Positions 13,490 to 24,133 of a stretch of DNA of 64,000 bases are shown in pieces (positions within the stretch are counted from its first letter, which is position 1; the number at the start of each line of letters is the position of its first letter). Where the stretch lies: assembly GCF_030253575.1 (NCBI RefSeq), contig NC_080569.1, positions 21,315,001 through 21,379,000 of the forward strand, read 5' to 3'. The notes beneath the pieces were generated by a model. It was not told where the DNA came from, made no database searches, and saw only the letters and a list, made by a program, of their open reading frames with translations. The position numbers and the translations under genes were made by a program. The DNA is from Rhododendron vialii (lineage: Eukaryota; Streptophyta; Magnoliopsida; Ericales; Ericaceae).

Positions 13490-13850
13490 CCTTTGAACGG
13501 CCATTACCTATAGTGAGGTAAGTTCGATTTTTTTTAGTACTCACTAAAGTTCCATTTCTTTCTTGAACGATTTTTAATCATATTGGGTTTCTTTTGCCAA
13601 AAACAACTTCCTGAACGACCATTACCGATAGTGATATAAGTTTGATTTTTTCAATTCTCATGCAAGTTTGATTTTTTTCATAGACGAGTTTTACTCATAT
13701 TGGGTTTCTTTTGCTGTAAATTAGGAGTTTCTTGACTAATTTTTTTTAGTTTTATTGCAAGGGATTCAAATATCAAAGGATTTTTTTCATTTCTCATGCA
13801 AGTTCAATTTTCATATTGGGTTTCTTTTGCCGAAAATTGGAAGAAAAAAT
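13490..13850. repeat. Degenerate tandem repeat, about three units of 115-120 bp
   Basis: CATATTGGGTTTCTTTTGCC recurs at about 13579, 13698 and 13814, with CATTACCNATAGTGA and TCTCATGCAAGTTTGATTTT phrases between. The units are imperfect. The frames at 13755-14023 lie partly in this repeat and are not considered genes. Confidence 0.6.
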
Positions 13851-14357
13851 ATGAGTGTGCGAGAAATTTTTTTTTTAACAACCTTGAATGGGTCTTTTGC
13901 GTTAATTCTAACTTTGTTGTTTATTCTACCATCTTCTTACTTTCTTTTGTTGTTTATTTTACAATCTTCTTACTTTCTATTATTTTAATTTACTACAGGA
14001 AAGATCACAAGAAATATATTTAGAGAATTCTTGCGTTGAGCTTAAATTCGAGGTAATGCAAATTTTTTTTTGGATTGCTATCCTTTTTCATATAGAGCAC
14101 TCACAATGATTTTGTTGTTAAACTTATAAACGTTTTAATTAGGTTCATGGCCAATTTTATTTGTCGTTTGGAACATGCATGTTGACTCCTTCATCATTCT
14201 TTACAAAATCGATAAGGGAGGACTGGGTTTGAATCCAAAAGACAACCAATGGACCGGAATGTCCCCTCTATAAATCTAGACTGTTGGTTGTTCAAGGGTT
14301 ATCATCATCACATTTTGGTAACCAGCTAATCAAAAAAAAAAAAAAAAAAGGAACCCT

Positions 14358-14470
14358 GAGATTGATTCCCTGTGATTCAGGGATTTAATTTTTTACCACA
14401 TTTAAAAGGATGCATGAGATTGATTCCCCGTGATTCAAGGATTTAATTTTTTACCATATTTACCAAATAT
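14358..14470. repeat. 58-bp direct duplication
   Basis: GAGATTGATTCCCTGTGATT (from 14358) is repeated as GAGATTGATTCCCCGTGATT (from 14416), with the following TTTAATTTTTTACCA block, at a period of 58 bp. A third partial phrase (CCCTGTGATTCAGGGA) occurs near 14549. Confidence 0.75.
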
Positions 14471-15248
14471 TGACATTTAAACTTCTATTGATTATCACAT
14501 AAATTGGAAAATAATGCTTACAACCACATTTCCGGGTAAGAATGGATCCCTGTGATTCAGGGAATTAATGCCGAAAATTAGGGTGGTTTTCAAACGTTTT
14601 TTTTTAACAGTAAGATCAAACGTTTACTACTTCAAACCTTTCATTTTTTTTTTTGACATAGGAAAAGTGCAAAACTAATTAACGCCCTATTTTTTTTTTT
14701 TGAACAGCAACACCCTATTCTTTTTCCCTTGATAGTTGTCAAAACAACATTTTTTTGCAAGATTAACAAATGGAGTAATTGTAAACCTTTTTTCTCATTT
14801 TTTTAAACTTCGTTTCATTAGAACATGTGTTGTTATTTACACTCTTTTAAACATTACCATATATGCATCGATGAAAATATTATGATGTTAACCAAACACA
14901 TCGCAAACTGGAGTTTTGTGTTCCTTTTTTTTTGTCACTCATTTAATATTATGGGAGTCTATATATATTTTTAAAATGCTTTCTGTTGTTATTCTCCTGA
15001 TAACTTTTGACTATTACTCTCTTTCAAATTTCAGATAACTTCTTGGGACTTAACTAATCATGGACAATCTAAGCGTCTATGGCCATGTGAGTTGACCCGT
15101 TTCATTTTATACCTTGGTCGTAATAATCAAATTAATTGTTTCCTATACATTCGGTGAATTCTTCATTTTCTTATGCAGCTCGACGGTAACTTGCAGAAAA
15201 TGTAAGAACTATTTACTCAATTGCATTGCTTAATCTGATTTTATATAT

Positions 15249-15600
15249 TTGATTCATATTTGCTTTGTTTTATTTTTCAGTACAAAGGTTACGTGTCTTC
15301 GAGAAAAAAATGTAATTGTGGTGATTCATAATGAGCAAGAAGTTAATCGTATTTTTATGCATGTGGTATGCCTACCAATGCCATTATTACTTTACTCCCT
15401 CTGTACTGTAAGAGGTCAACGAATTGATAAAAGAAATGTGGTGTCATACAATACATACCTTTCGAGAAAATATAATTCTCATATCAATGTGGAAGTTTGT
15501 CCTGGAATAAAATCTGTTAAGTATATTCACAAGTACATCTACAAAGGTCATGATCGTACCATGATGGTGTTGCGAGACGAATAAACAAGATATAGAATTA
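15249..15600 (+). pseudogene. Helitron Rep/helicase fragment
   Basis: The 111-codon frame ends with a stretch starting RGQRIDKRNVVSYNTYL, followed by INVEVCPGIKSVKYIHKYIYKG (residues broken here only for length). This matches the 'VPYN..L..KY..HINVEVC.S..SVKYL.KY.YKG.DR' region of plant Helitron helicase-like proteins, which run to well over 1,000 residues. Only this piece is readable, and the frame stops soon after. Upstream stretches (15055-15230) hold splice-like sites but I could not extend the protein. A Helitron-type 3' end lies about 600 bp downstream on the same strand, so this is a decayed, internally shortened element. Confidence 0.8.
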
Positions 15601-16177
15601 AGGTAACTATTATTAGTCATCATTTTACTTTTACAAGAAAAAATTCTTACTCATTAATTATTTTTTTAGGCTATTATTCATGTTCCTAATTGTACTTTTT
15701 GGATGAAGTACATATGCGTTGGTACAAAAACTCTTGAGAGGTAGATAGAGAGACAAATTTCAAGACAATAAGATCTATGTTGAACACCTTTTTTTTCCCC
15801 TACGTAATGTATCAGATTTGACTCTATATAAATTTTTAAATTTTTTATGCATGTTAAAATTGGATTCTATGAATGCAACATGGTATTGGTTTTGAGTTTT
15901 GTGGTTTGGATTAATATAGTTCAGTGTGTATCCTATCAATGCAATTAATTCGGTATATGTGATTAGAATTATCATTGGTAGTGATCTACACACGGGTAGA
16001 GGCTTAACAAATAAAACTTTTTGTTGCGGAGTGCTGCAGGCATAGGTAATTAACATATTAAAGTTTTGCAACAACAAAAATATACCGTATTTTACTTTGT
16101 TCCTACCCATTTTTTTCAACATGTCATCCCTTTGCTCATTGCTCGACCCGGAGCTTTAGTTGTCTTCAAAATGTGTT

Positions 16178-16209
16178 GCGCCGTGCCTTCAGGCACGGGT
16201 ATTCACTAG
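16178..16209 (+). mobile_element. Helitron 3' terminus (hairpin plus CTAG)
   Basis: CCGTGCC-TTCA-GGCACGG (16181-16198) forms a perfect 7-bp stem with a 4-base loop. It is followed 7 bases later by CTAG and then T. A GC-rich hairpin just upstream of a terminal CTRR, with insertion before T, is the classic Helitron 3' signature. The TC-type 5' end was not located. Confidence 0.85.
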
Positions 16210-17402
16210 TGTATCTATATATCTAACCACATGTATCCAAATTGTGGTTTAGAGAAGAGAAGTGAGAAAGAGGGTAGGAGGAGCTTTTTAACTTTTCATT
16301 TTTGACTTTTTTTCATTTTGGTCGACAAAAAGATCTACAGAGTACGTTCTGCACATGTCTTTCAAGTACTAATCGTGTTGCAAAATACATTTTGCACATA
16401 TCATTCAAACACTCTATCAGATTCAAAATACATTCTGACCATAATTCAAAAGCTAAAAAATTGAAAAATTGAAAATGAAAAGCCAAAAGTAGGCTCCCAA
16501 GCTCCGCTCCAATTTTGCATATTTACTTTACGGGAATTGATTTTCACACTCTCCTTTTATCCAAATGTACTCTTTTTTGTTTTTTTTGTTTCGTAGTGAT
16601 ATAAAATTACATCATTATCCTTTTTATTTATGACAAAAAAAATGTATTACGGATAGTTTTGTAATTTTACATAAATGAAGACAAAAAATGAAATACACTT
16701 GAACAAAAGGGGAGTGAGAAAATCAATTTTAATTACTTATATAGGCCCTACGGCTTGAATGTGATAGTGGATATGCGGGGTGGGGTAATTAGTCAGTGGT
16801 TACAAGAACCGCCACGTGGTGCCCAACACTCTAATCTTATTATCCACCATATATTTTTGTTGTGTTCATACACAAAATATTAAGGCATAAATGTATGGTT
16901 GATAGTTGATACGGCTGTTGGGACACGTGTAACGGTGTTGGGTACATACATGTCGTGGGATCAATCTGGATCAGTCAGACAAATCATTCACGGATGTCTC
17001 TCTTGTCAATATCGTAATGAGCTAGGACCGCACTTCTAGTTATGCCTCCCCCAGTGGAATCCCCATGAAATTGTATGGAGTATATCGTAGGGACATTTGG
17101 ATGCTAGTTATTGTCAACTTTTCTGGGCATAGCTAGCTGTTAATTTTGATCATAATTTACTTGAGAACACCAAACATATGGCATTTGAAGTCCTTCAAAT
17201 TGAAAAGTCCGTTTCATTAAACATGGAATTTCGAGGTAATGGGCATAATCAAGACAAGCAAAATTATGCTTTGTCGTCCCAAATGCGAAGGGTTTCGGAG
17301 CGTGTTTGAGAATAACTCACAGCACGCTTTTTTATTGTGAGAAAAATTTGAAACCGACCTATAAGGTTTTAGGGTTCATTTGGCTTTAAAAGTGGAACAG
17401 TA
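16210..17402. other. Intergenic, unassigned
   Basis: No open frame of note. AT-rich with no clear repeat boundary. Confidence 0.5.
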
Positions 17403-17620
17403 TTTTTTTTTTTTGTCTTTATTCAAAAAAAATTGCATTTGTTAATTTTGCGTCAAATTTTTGTGACTTATTGATTCGTCTCGAAGAGAAAAAATTATGA
17501 GTTTCGATCAAAATTTTTTACTTTTCCGATTCCTCTCGTCGAGACGAATCAATAAGTCACAAAAGTTTGATGCAAAACAAAAACATGCAATTTTTTTTTG
17601 AATAAGGACAAAAAAATAAG
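17403..17620. mobile_element. Foldback element with about 90-bp arms
   Basis: The left arm (TTTGTCTTTATTCAAAAAAA, then GACTTATTGATTCGTCTCGA) is the inverse of the right arm (CGAGACGAATCAATAAGTCA, then TTTGAATAAGGACAAAAAAA). Diverged pieces of the same sequence occur near 18860-19320 and 33120-33290. Confidence 0.7.
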
Positions 17621-17869
17621 TCACTCAACTTTTTAATCTAAACCCACCCTTAATCTGGTTGTAATAATCGGTAATGCACAAAAAAATCATGTCAAGATAA
17701 GACCATTATTGTCAATTGACCTAGTAGTATTTATTTGCAATGAGCTATCTACTCAGAATCAAAAAAAAAATAAAAATATCTACTCACCCAGTTTCACTTT
17801 CTCAAATAAGTACTTAAAAAATAGGATAATTTAAATAGGGTCCTATTTTACATTGATACTTAAGTCCTA

Positions 17870-18600
17870 ATCCTTGTAGGTTTGAAAACTTATGTTTTCA
17901 TCCTGAAATTTAAATAATACCCATTTAGTTCTTAATAATTTTTTACATTTTAATAGAGCGTCCAAATTAAATAAGAGATATTGACTTTGTCATGTTTGTA
18001 CAAAGTCTTATCTCTTAGTATTTAATTTCGTCCGCGCAACGGCTCTCTTAAAATCATCCGGAATCATGACAAAATTATGACAAATACAAAAATCATGACA
18101 AATACAGGAATCATGACAAAATCATTCGAGATGTAAAACTAACATAAAAGGTTAGTTTAAAATCCCAAAATTCTTTAATATATAGTTAAAGAAATTCGGA
18201 ATGTAAAACTAATATAAAAATTTAGTTTGAGGTCCTACGATTCTTTACTATATAGGAAAAGAAATTCATGACGTAAAACTAACATAAAAAGTTAGTTTAA
18301 GGTCCTAAAATTCTTTATTATATAGGTGAAGAAATTCGGGATGTAAAACTAACACAAAAAGTTAGTGTAAGATCCTAATTTTTTTTACCTATATAATAAA
18401 GAATTTTAGAACCTTAAACTAACTTTCTAGATTAGTTTTTCATCCCAGATGATTTTGTCATGATTCCGGATGACTTTGTCATAATTTCTGTATTTGTCAT
18501 GATTAAGGGTTTTTTAGATACTACGGAGTATTTAAATTTTAGAATGTCGACTTAAGTATTCAAATCTAGTAGGATGGACGCCTAAATAAATCTATGAAAC
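17870..18600. repeat. Large inverted repeat enclosing a 70-bp tandem array
   Basis: ATGTAAAACTAA-type units begin at 18131, 18201, 18271 and 18341, exactly 70 bp apart. Each contains GTTAGTTTAAGGTCCTAAAA and TTCTTTATTATATAG. A partial copy in opposite orientation follows at about 18396-18452. Outside the array, GAATCATGACAAAATCATTC on the left faces ATGATTTTGTCATGATTCCG on the right, and TACTTAAGTCCTAATCCTTG faces a diverged inverse near 18550-18575. The tandem expansion probably arose inside a foldback element. Confidence 0.75.
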
Positions 18601-18663
18601 AGGATGACATTTTTCAGGCTTAAAAATAATGGGCTTACGAAAATAATATTTTAATTTTTTTGC

Positions 18664-18790
18664 AGGGTTTGATAGATCTCATTGAAATCTATCAAACAAG
18701 ATCCATATTGCATATATATTTTTTTATTTCAGTAAACCTACTATTTTTAAGTTTTAAAATTATAAATAAGTACTTCTTTTTTAAAGACCA
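18664..18790. mobile_element. GGCCCCGTTC-type MITE fragment
   Basis: Only the conserved centre is left (GATAGATCTCATTGAAATCT, AACAAGATCCATATTG). Confidence 0.5.
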
Positions 18791-19870
18791 AAAGCGGAAC
18801 GGGTATTAGAATTTCCACTAAGGACTTTTAGAACTTTTAGGATTTTTTTGTTTTGTTGTTATTTGAATTTTTTTCGCGTTAATTAGTTTTGCACCTCACT
18901 TTTTTGGTTTTCCGATTCGTTTGACGAGACGAATTAGAAAAGTAAAAATAATACTTTTATCCAAATATTTTGAGAAATAACCACTTTTCAGAAGAAAAAA
19001 ATTTACCTTTTTTTTTCTTTCTAAAAAATGGTTATTTTCCAAAGGAAAATAATTTTCACACTCCCTTTTTTGTTTTTACCTACATGAATTTACAATATTG
19101 TTTCTTGAATGTGTAGATAATTGTATTGAATAAAAGACAAGATAGTATATTCAAGTGAATAAAAAAAATGTGGATGGTTAAAAGAGAGTGAAAACCAATT
19201 CTCTTTCCCAAAATATTTGGGTAAAAGTTTTAAAAAAAATTTACTTTTCCGATTTGTTAATAATCCACAAAAATTTGACGCAAAACTAACAAACGAAAAA
19301 AAAAAATCAAATAAAGACGAAAAATGCTAACAATTAAGCGGAACTATGCTATGACCTACTCCCTACGCCTGACTACTCACAAGACATTGCCAGAATTGTT
19401 TTTCCTTTACTTTTCTTCTTTTTTTTATCCTTGTTGTCAGTTGTTGACATTAACCAGAGTTGTTTTCTTCCTTTTCTCATGCTCATGGTAATATGGGCAT
19501 TCCTTTTGAGCTTTATTAACAACCCTATATATCAGGAATTGGAAGGGAAGACATTTTTCTGTGTATAGGCATAATTGGTCCCAGAGATTGAAGTCAGCGT
19601 GGATAGCACTTCGGTAGTTAAAAATTCTTAAGGATCATCACAACTGTTATCCCCATCCTTTGTACAACTTGATTTGTGAATGCGGGTGGCGGTGAGGTTG
19701 AGGTTTGATCCCCGAGATGCGAACAAATGTACGGATTGTTGGCTAAGGAAACTCTGATCATGTCAGTTGGGTTTAATTTCTTTTTCTGTTACACATGTTG
19801 CGTGGTTATTTCAATTACAAGAAGATTATGTAGAGATTAAATACCCCAGACTTATTGCATCTTTATTACC
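18791..19870. other. Intergenic with scattered foldback fragments
   Basis: Contains pieces related to the 17403-17620 foldback (near 18860-18990 and 19230-19320). No gene seen. Confidence 0.5.
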
Positions 19871-20560
19871 ATGGGGCGCTATTCGTAGCTCCTTATTTTC
19901 TCCGCACAACGCACTTTCTTCCTATAACCCACCTTCAATATTTTAAAATATAGTTTTCTCCACACAACCCATTAAATTCACCCAATCTTCCCATTATATC
20001 CCTCCCCATTCAAAACACCAAATCTCCGTAACCACCAAAGCTAGGAACACTGCCCCCCCCCCCCCCCCCCCCCCCCCTCAACAATTCAAAATTGAAAATC
20101 AATACCCAAAACCCTAAAAATTTGAAAATTGAAACCCAAAAATATGGAAACCCAAAAATTCAAAACGAAACGTACTTGGGAGCCGATCGAGCACTGTGTT
20201 TTTTTTACCCAGAATTTCCAATTTTTTGAACTAGATTTTTAGCGTTTCATGTCTGAAAAAATGTAATTTTTTTGACATTTAAATACTATAATATTTAAAT
20301 AATTTCGACAGTTAATTACCAAGACGGTGGCGTGTCGGAGTTCTTGATCTGGTGGTGGTGGCTATGGCGAGTTACGGCGATGGAGGAGGGGAGTTTGTTT
20401 TGAACGTAATATGGGGGAAAGGAGGAAGATGATGATGATGGGTTGTGTTTAAAAAGTTAGAAGGGCAATTAGGTCTTTTTACATTGGGAGTTTTGCTGCA
20501 ATTAGTTGAAAAATTTTAACGAGTTATGCGGAGAAAATAAGAAGTTGCAAATAGTGGCCC
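19871..20560. mobile_element. Mutator-like MITE with GGGGCGCTATTCGTAGC ends
   Basis: The left end GGGGCGCTATTCGTAGCTCC, followed by TTATTTTCTCCGCA, is the inverse of the right end (TGCGGAGAAAATAAGAAGTT, GCAAATAGTGGCCC). The flanks TTTATTACC and TTTATTGCC match at 8 of 9 positions, fitting a 9-bp Mutator-type duplication. The interior holds a run of 25 C residues and a GGTGG-rich stretch. A shorter relative lies at 50756-51068. Confidence 0.72.
20053..20077. repeat. Run of 25 cytosines
   Basis: An uninterrupted C homopolymer inside the MITE above. The exact length is unreliable in any assembly. Confidence 0.9.
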
Positions 20561-20904
20561 TTTATTGCCCATAAAAAAAGAGAGTGAGCTCTGTGGAAAT
20601 GATTTGCATGTAATAAAGTGGGCTGTCCATAACTCAATTATAAAATTAGGGGAAAATTTTCCCTAAAATTAGTATTGAGAAATTCCAATCATGGGCCCAA
20701 AAGTTGCCACAAGGCCCATAGAAAGAGGAAAAGGGATTTCTCCTTATCTAGTTATGCACAAGAATATAGGGGCCCGTTTGGATGGGGTGTAGGCTATAGC
20801 ACCATGTTTGGACCATATATTCACCGCCCGTCGATAATCGATCGAAAGGTGACGATTATGGAGATGCAATCTATTTTATTATTATTTTTGGTATTTGTAT
20901 TTTA

Positions 20905-21350
20905 ATAACATGTGCAGGACACTTGACGTATCTCTATTTACTTGGAAGTTGAAAGGACACATGACATTGTCTTACACACTTGGCGGTTGAAAAGAACACT
21001 TGGCATACTCCCACACACTTTGATGTTAGTGAGAAGTTATTTGGACAAGTGGAAGCAAAGGAGAATGAGAAGTATTGAAGAAGTTGAGAAGTTATTTCTT
21101 GCGCATATTTGTTTTCCTATAAATAGCCTTTCTAGGCCTCATTGTAAGGACAACACACAAACAACGCCAATCAGGCCTTTATCTTTTCTTTCCTAGGAGT
21201 AGAGTTAACTTGTAATTGCTCACTCAATCATCTCGATTGATTGTTCTTCTACTTTGAGGGTTAATAAAGTCCATTTTGTTAATCTTCTTCCATACTTCAT
21301 CCATTTCATTGTTTGTTTTCAAATACGTCCTGAAATACGGCAAGGAACCA
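20905..21350 (+). mobile_element. LTR-like segment
   Basis: TATAAATAG (about 21118) followed by TAATAAAG (about 21262) and a pyrimidine-rich stretch resembles the promoter and polyadenylation part of a plant retrotransposon LTR. No partner repeat, primer-binding site or coding region was found. The LTR boundaries are approximate. Confidence 0.35.
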
Positions 21351-21580
21351 AACTCCACTTTTCACACCCACATTCCAGCAAGCTTTACGATACGATTTCC
21401 CGTCGATCGGAAAGAAAACAAGAATTTTGGTAACACACCCCTCCATAGCTAATCCTCCCGGATAAGAGTTTGAAGAGATATTTTTGGCTTGCTTTGGATG
21501 CCATTTCTTCCCTCTCCGTGGCTTATCCTCCCAGACTATTTTTTCTCCTCTTATCCGGCTAAAGGGGCATAAATTATGGA

Positions 21581-21989
21581 GTAAGTCTACAGTTACCGAT
21601 TGGGAAATCCCAATCGGAATCCCGACGCCCCGCCGGGCACTTTCCGGCCACCGGACAGCCGATCCGATCCGTTCAATAATTCTAAAAAAAAAATTCGAGT
21701 GGGCCTACGCGAGAATAAACGGAATCCGACGTGTGTAAGTGGCCGATCCAAGCACTCCATTTTTGTGTTTGGATCGGCCAAAAACGGAGTGTTTGGATCG
21801 GCCAAAAAAGGAGTGCTTGGATCGGCCACTTACACACGTCGGATGCCATTTATTCTCACGTAAGCCCACTCGGTTTTTTTTTATAGAATTATTGGACAGA
21901 TCGGATCGGCCGTCCGGTGGCCGGAGCGTGCCCGGCGGGACGTCGGGATTCCGATCGGGATTTTCCGATCGATAACTGTAGACTTTCTG
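21581..21989. mobile_element. MULE-type foldback MITE, 409 bp, with direct flank TAAATTATGGA
   Basis: GC-rich arms of about 170-190 bp are inverted copies. AGTCTACAGTTACCGATTGG at the left faces CCGATCGATAACTGTAGACT at the right. CCGACGTGTGTAAGTGGCCG faces CGGCCACTTACACACGTCGG near the centre, with repeats of TTGGATCGGCC in the loop. The element is bounded on both sides by the 11-bp direct repeat TAAATTATGGA (21570-21580 and 21990-22000), consistent with a Mutator-type target duplication of 9-11 bp. The several open frames across it are by-products of its palindromic GC-rich sequence. Confidence 0.88.
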
Positions 21990-22129
21990 TAAATTATGGA
22001 TGGATTTTGAGGTGAGGAAGAATAATCCGGCTCAACCCACCTTGTTTTGTGACGAGTTTGCCCCTCCTCATCCACCCTCTTCAATGTCTTCATCACACAC
22101 AGTCACACATGCACACCAGATCGGAAAAA

Positions 22130-22369
22130 ATGGAAGAGAGAGAGATGTACCGTGACGCCGCCGACGATCGTGAACCTCTGTTGAACCGCCGACGTCGTCT
22201 GGTTCTTCTTCTTCTTTTCTCGGCAGTTTCTTCTTTCTCTACTCTTGGTTGGACAGAAATTGGAAAGGAGAGTGGGTGTTGTTCGGTGGAGGTGGTGTGG
22301 TGTGGTGGGTTCGATCGAGGGTGGTGGAGGTGGTGGGATTTAGATTGGGGAGTGGTTTTGTTCCACTGA
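22130..22369 (+). other. Open frame of unknown origin inside a repeat
   Basis: An ATG-started frame of 80 codons starts MEEREMYRDAADDREPLLNR. It continues with basic residues, then a hydrophobic stretch (LVLLLLFSAVSSFSTLGW), like the cytosolic tail and first membrane helix of a plant membrane protein. It then runs into a Trp/Gly-rich stretch encoded by GGTGG repeats. It may be a captured gene fragment or chance. I do not recognise it. Confidence 0.25.
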
Positions 22370-23063
22370 TGAGACGACGTGAGGAAGACAGAGGTGAGAT
22401 GGGTTCCAAATTGGGGTTTAATTCTTTCATGTGGGTGGAACACATTAACATAAGATGGGCCCTTGAATGGACGGTTGGAATCAAATTGCGGTTTAATTCT
22501 TTCTTGAAAATGTGAGCTTTGATCCAGTGTTTCACATACACTCAAAAAAACCTCTTAGGAAAGGTACAAATTTATTCCTCAAAAATTTAAAATATATATT
22601 GTCTCCGACATTAAACATTTTTTATAAATTTGAAATGTCATATTTAAAAAAAAAACATGGATAAAAAACACAATAAAAAATGATATTTTTATTTTTTAAT
22701 ATTATATTTAATTTTTTAGTAAAACTAATTATTATGGCTTAAATGTGAAAAATTAATTATATTTGTATTTATGTATATAATGTAATACATAATTAAGTTT
22801 GGGACTGAACAAGGGCAAATTCGTCTTTCAACGACTTTTTGCATTATCCCCCTTCCTTATCCTCCTATTTTATCCTCCATTCAAACCAAGTATTATTGAA
22901 TCATCATTTTCTAATCCCTCATCCAAATCAACTACTTTTTAATCCCCCTCCAAAAAGGTTACATCAATATGGGCCAACCCTCTATAATTAATCTACCCTA
23001 CTATCTTATCCCTCCTTCCAAAAATAATCCCTCAAAATTATATCCACATCCAAACGGGCCCTA

Positions 23064-24093
23064 GGAGTAATTGGAAGGGACCGAAAGGTCTAATGGAGTA
23101 TATGTAAACTATACTTTGGCAGGTGAAAATATTACTTAATTACCAATCTTTTGACTTGGGATGAATGTAGCAAATTCTGAAACATTATCTTTTGCATTAG
23201 TATTATGAATTGTCGGTTGTAATCAAGTGGAATCATATTTAGAAACGATGTTGGTGGGACTACTATGGGTATTTATGTAGGGAGATGGAGACGTATTTGT
23301 GGAAGTTATATTATTTTTATGTGGATATATTATTTTTATGTTACAAAATCGAAGGTGTGACAGATTATTTTTGGAGACTTGAGATGGGCTCCACACAAAA
23401 ATCTGTGCAAGATATGTGTGAAGATCTGTGTGGATAGCAGGACTCCTCATGAACGAAGATCATATAGTCTCATATGATACTATGTTATCGTATCGACCTA
23501 ATTGTTTGCAAAGAGCTGTCTACTGATCACTAGGGGACCTAGGAACCTTTTAGTGAAAGTTGCTACAAGATTGTAGGGAGCATTGAGTGCTTGCTACTCA
23601 TGGTGCTACTGTTACCCTAACATTTTTTGCCAAGTGTTGATAGGACCAAGGTTAATTACAAGGATGTTGCAGACGCTACTAGAATCGAGGAGCCAGTGCA
23701 ACCTTGGGTATATCCGTGGATTGTGCATCTCCATCAGGCACACCAAATTTTTAGCCATTTAAGCAAGGAAAATTGCAATTTCTCTCATTTAGCTAGCCAT
23801 TCAATATATGGGTACCCAGTAGCCTAAGCAAAACCAACGCCATTTGTAGTTTGTACCAAATCAATCTCTCTCCTCTCTCTTTTTCTCTCTGAAATCTGCA
23901 ACAGCAGCAACACAAACCCAAGAACTTTCGATTACAAACCCAACAACTTCTAATTACAAACCCAAAACCACGGTTTCCGTCGACAACTTCAAACCCACAA
24001 ATATAAAATTAATCCTCAAAAAAGTTACAAATCAAACCCACAAATCAAATCCAGTCAAAAAATATAAATTGAAACCCACAAATTCAAATCCAG
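23064..24093. other. Intergenic, unassigned
   Basis: No recognised gene or repeat. A frame at 23627-23827 has no family resemblance. Confidence 0.5.

Positions 24094-24095
<2 letters not shown>

Positions 24096-24133
<38 letters not shown>
24096..24133. repeat. (CA)n(TA)n microsatellite
   Basis: CA repeats followed by TATATAT, directly against the first foldback element. Further CA/TA stretches occur at 24511-24530 and 25541-25558, on the far side of foldback units. Confidence 0.9.

Larger units (their letters stand above)
20769..23063. mobile_element. Possible composite element with GGGCCCGTTTGGAT ends
   Basis: The left sequence GGGGCCCGTTTGGATGGGGT is mirrored at the right by ATCCACATCCAAACGGGCCC, a terminal-repeat type common in plant MITEs. 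I found no convincing target duplication, so the 2.3-kb span as a single element is an inference. Inside lie an LTR-like segment (about 20905-21350), the MULE-type foldback at 21581-21989 and a frame of unknown origin (22130-22369). Confidence 0.4.

Noticed and set aside
18131..18410. Regular repeats that could look like a CRISPR array
   Set aside because: The 70-bp units are contiguous, with no spacers between repeats. The setting is a plant nuclear genome with no cas genes, so this is a tandem repeat.
21484..22545. Overlapping frames of 70-150 codons in GC-rich sequence
   Set aside because: Most are products of the GC-rich palindrome and GGTGG repeats. Only the 22130 frame was kept, as a low-confidence note.
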